In this document: piece after piece, positions 5,778-6,071 of the stretch | Numbering within the stretch: the first letter of the stretch is position 1 | Layout of the letters: every line of letters begins with the position of its first letter | Assembly (NCBI GenBank): GCA_900552445.1 | Contig: URZS01000074.1 | Span: 1 to 6,071, forward strand | Source: an uncultured Veillonella sp. | GTDB taxonomy: Bacteria; Bacillota; Negativicutes; Veillonellales; Veillonellaceae | Direction of reading: 5' to 3' | Length of the DNA: 6,071 nt | Notes under the pieces: generated by a model | What the model was told of the DNA's origin: nothing | The model's database searches: none | What the model saw: only the letters and a program-made list of their open reading frames with translations | Translations under genes and position numbers: made by a program

Positions 5778-6071
5778 CTAAATACTTATTTCAATTAACT
5801 CTTTTGGACTATGTGTCAACACCTCATAGCCGTCAGATTTGACGATGACACTATCCTCTATTCTCAATCCGATAGTACCGGTAATATAAATACCTGGTTC
5901 CACCGTGATGATCATATTTTCTGTAAATACCGTATCGGATTTAGTATTGGCTACTGGTTCTTCGTGAATTTCAAGGCCTAAGCCATGACCAGTACCGTGA
6001 TTAAATTCCTTGGTATATCCATGCTCTTTAATATAATCACGACAAATTGCATCTAGTTCTTTACCAGTAAT
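5778..6071 (-). CDS. M24 family Xaa-Pro peptidase, C-terminal fragment (5' end outside the window)
   Basis: The last 97 residues of a metallopeptidase of the M24B (Xaa-Pro aminopeptidase/dipeptidase) family; the start lies beyond position 6071. The pita-bread fold motifs of the C-terminal catalytic domain are intact: NHGTGHGLGLEIHEEP (fragment residues 24-39, with metal ligand His29 and conserved His36), ITVEPGIYI (55-63, ligand Glu58) and GLRIEDSVIV (68-77, ligand Glu72). The two metal-binding aspartates expected earlier in the protein are not visible. It frees N-terminal residues that precede proline and acts in cytosolic peptide turnover. It ends ELIEISI with a TAG at 5778-5780, 15 bp before efp. 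This pairing with efp is common in Firmicutes. Dipeptidase (PepQ) and aminopeptidase (PepP) forms cannot be separated from this fragment, so I give no symbol. Confidence 0.93.
   Translation of the reverse strand: MTGKELDAICRDYIKEHGYTKEFNHGTGHGLGLEIHEEPVANTKSDTVFTENMIITVEPGIYITGTIGLRIEDSVIVKSDGYEVLTHSPKELIEISI

Noticed and set aside
5314..5798. Two plus-strand open frames opposite efp
   Set aside because: Both are antisense to elongation factor P, whose full-length family match leaves no doubt about the coding strand.
5778..6071. Possibility that the peptidase is a truncated pseudogene
   Set aside because: The fragment is open, keeps all C-terminal metal ligands and ends normally next to the efp ribosome site; it is cut only by the window edge.

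Overview
The window is an unbroken run of housekeeping genes, all on the minus strand, so transcription reads from position 6071 towards 1. The DNA is AT-rich and has strong AGGAGG-type ribosome sites. The gene order matches the Firmicutes cluster that in Bacillus subtilis runs yqhT-efp-(spoIIIA genes)-(accBC)-yqhY-nusB-(folD)-xseA-xseB-ispA-(dxs)-tlyA. The protein flavour, the lack of the sporulation genes and the presence of a Kae1/TsaD-like gene and a divergent PAP2 gene suggest a non-sporulating member of the Negativicutes, probably Veillonella or a close relative. That taxonomic call is recognition plus inference and was not tested by any search.

Layout in the direction of transcription: (1) 3' part of an M24 Xaa-Pro peptidase gene (5778-6071); (2) efp, elongation factor P (5205-5762); (3) a 135-bp gap holding a 12-bp perfect hairpin with a T-run, the only real intergenic space in the window; (4) two adjacent, diverged Asp23/Gls24 (DUF322) genes (4689-5069 and 4282-4677); (5) nusB (3888-4292); (6) a Kae1/TsaD-like ATPase-fold protein (2929-3888); (7) xseA and xseB, the two subunits of exonuclease VII (1709-2932, 1528-1734); (8) ispA, farnesyl diphosphate synthase (640-1518); (9) a YuiD-like divergent PAP2 membrane protein (132-611); (10) the 5' end of tlyA (1-135).

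From 5069 to 1 the genes are almost all overlapping or separated by less than 30 bp, with ribosome sites lying inside the preceding gene or on its stop codon. This indicates one polycistronic, translationally coupled operon. It mixes transcription antitermination (NusB), DNA processing (XseAB), isoprenoid synthesis (IspA), a possible lipid-phosphate phosphatase (PAP2) and rRNA methylation (TlyA). The upstream peptidase and efp form a separate short unit that the hairpin appears to end.

I found no mobile element, CRISPR array, tRNA, rRNA or defence system, and no clearly undescribed system. The points most worth a second look are the motif-diverged TsaD paralogue, the hairpin with a possible promoter embedded in it before the asp23 genes, the diverged asp23 pair, and the genes missing from or inserted into the conserved order.
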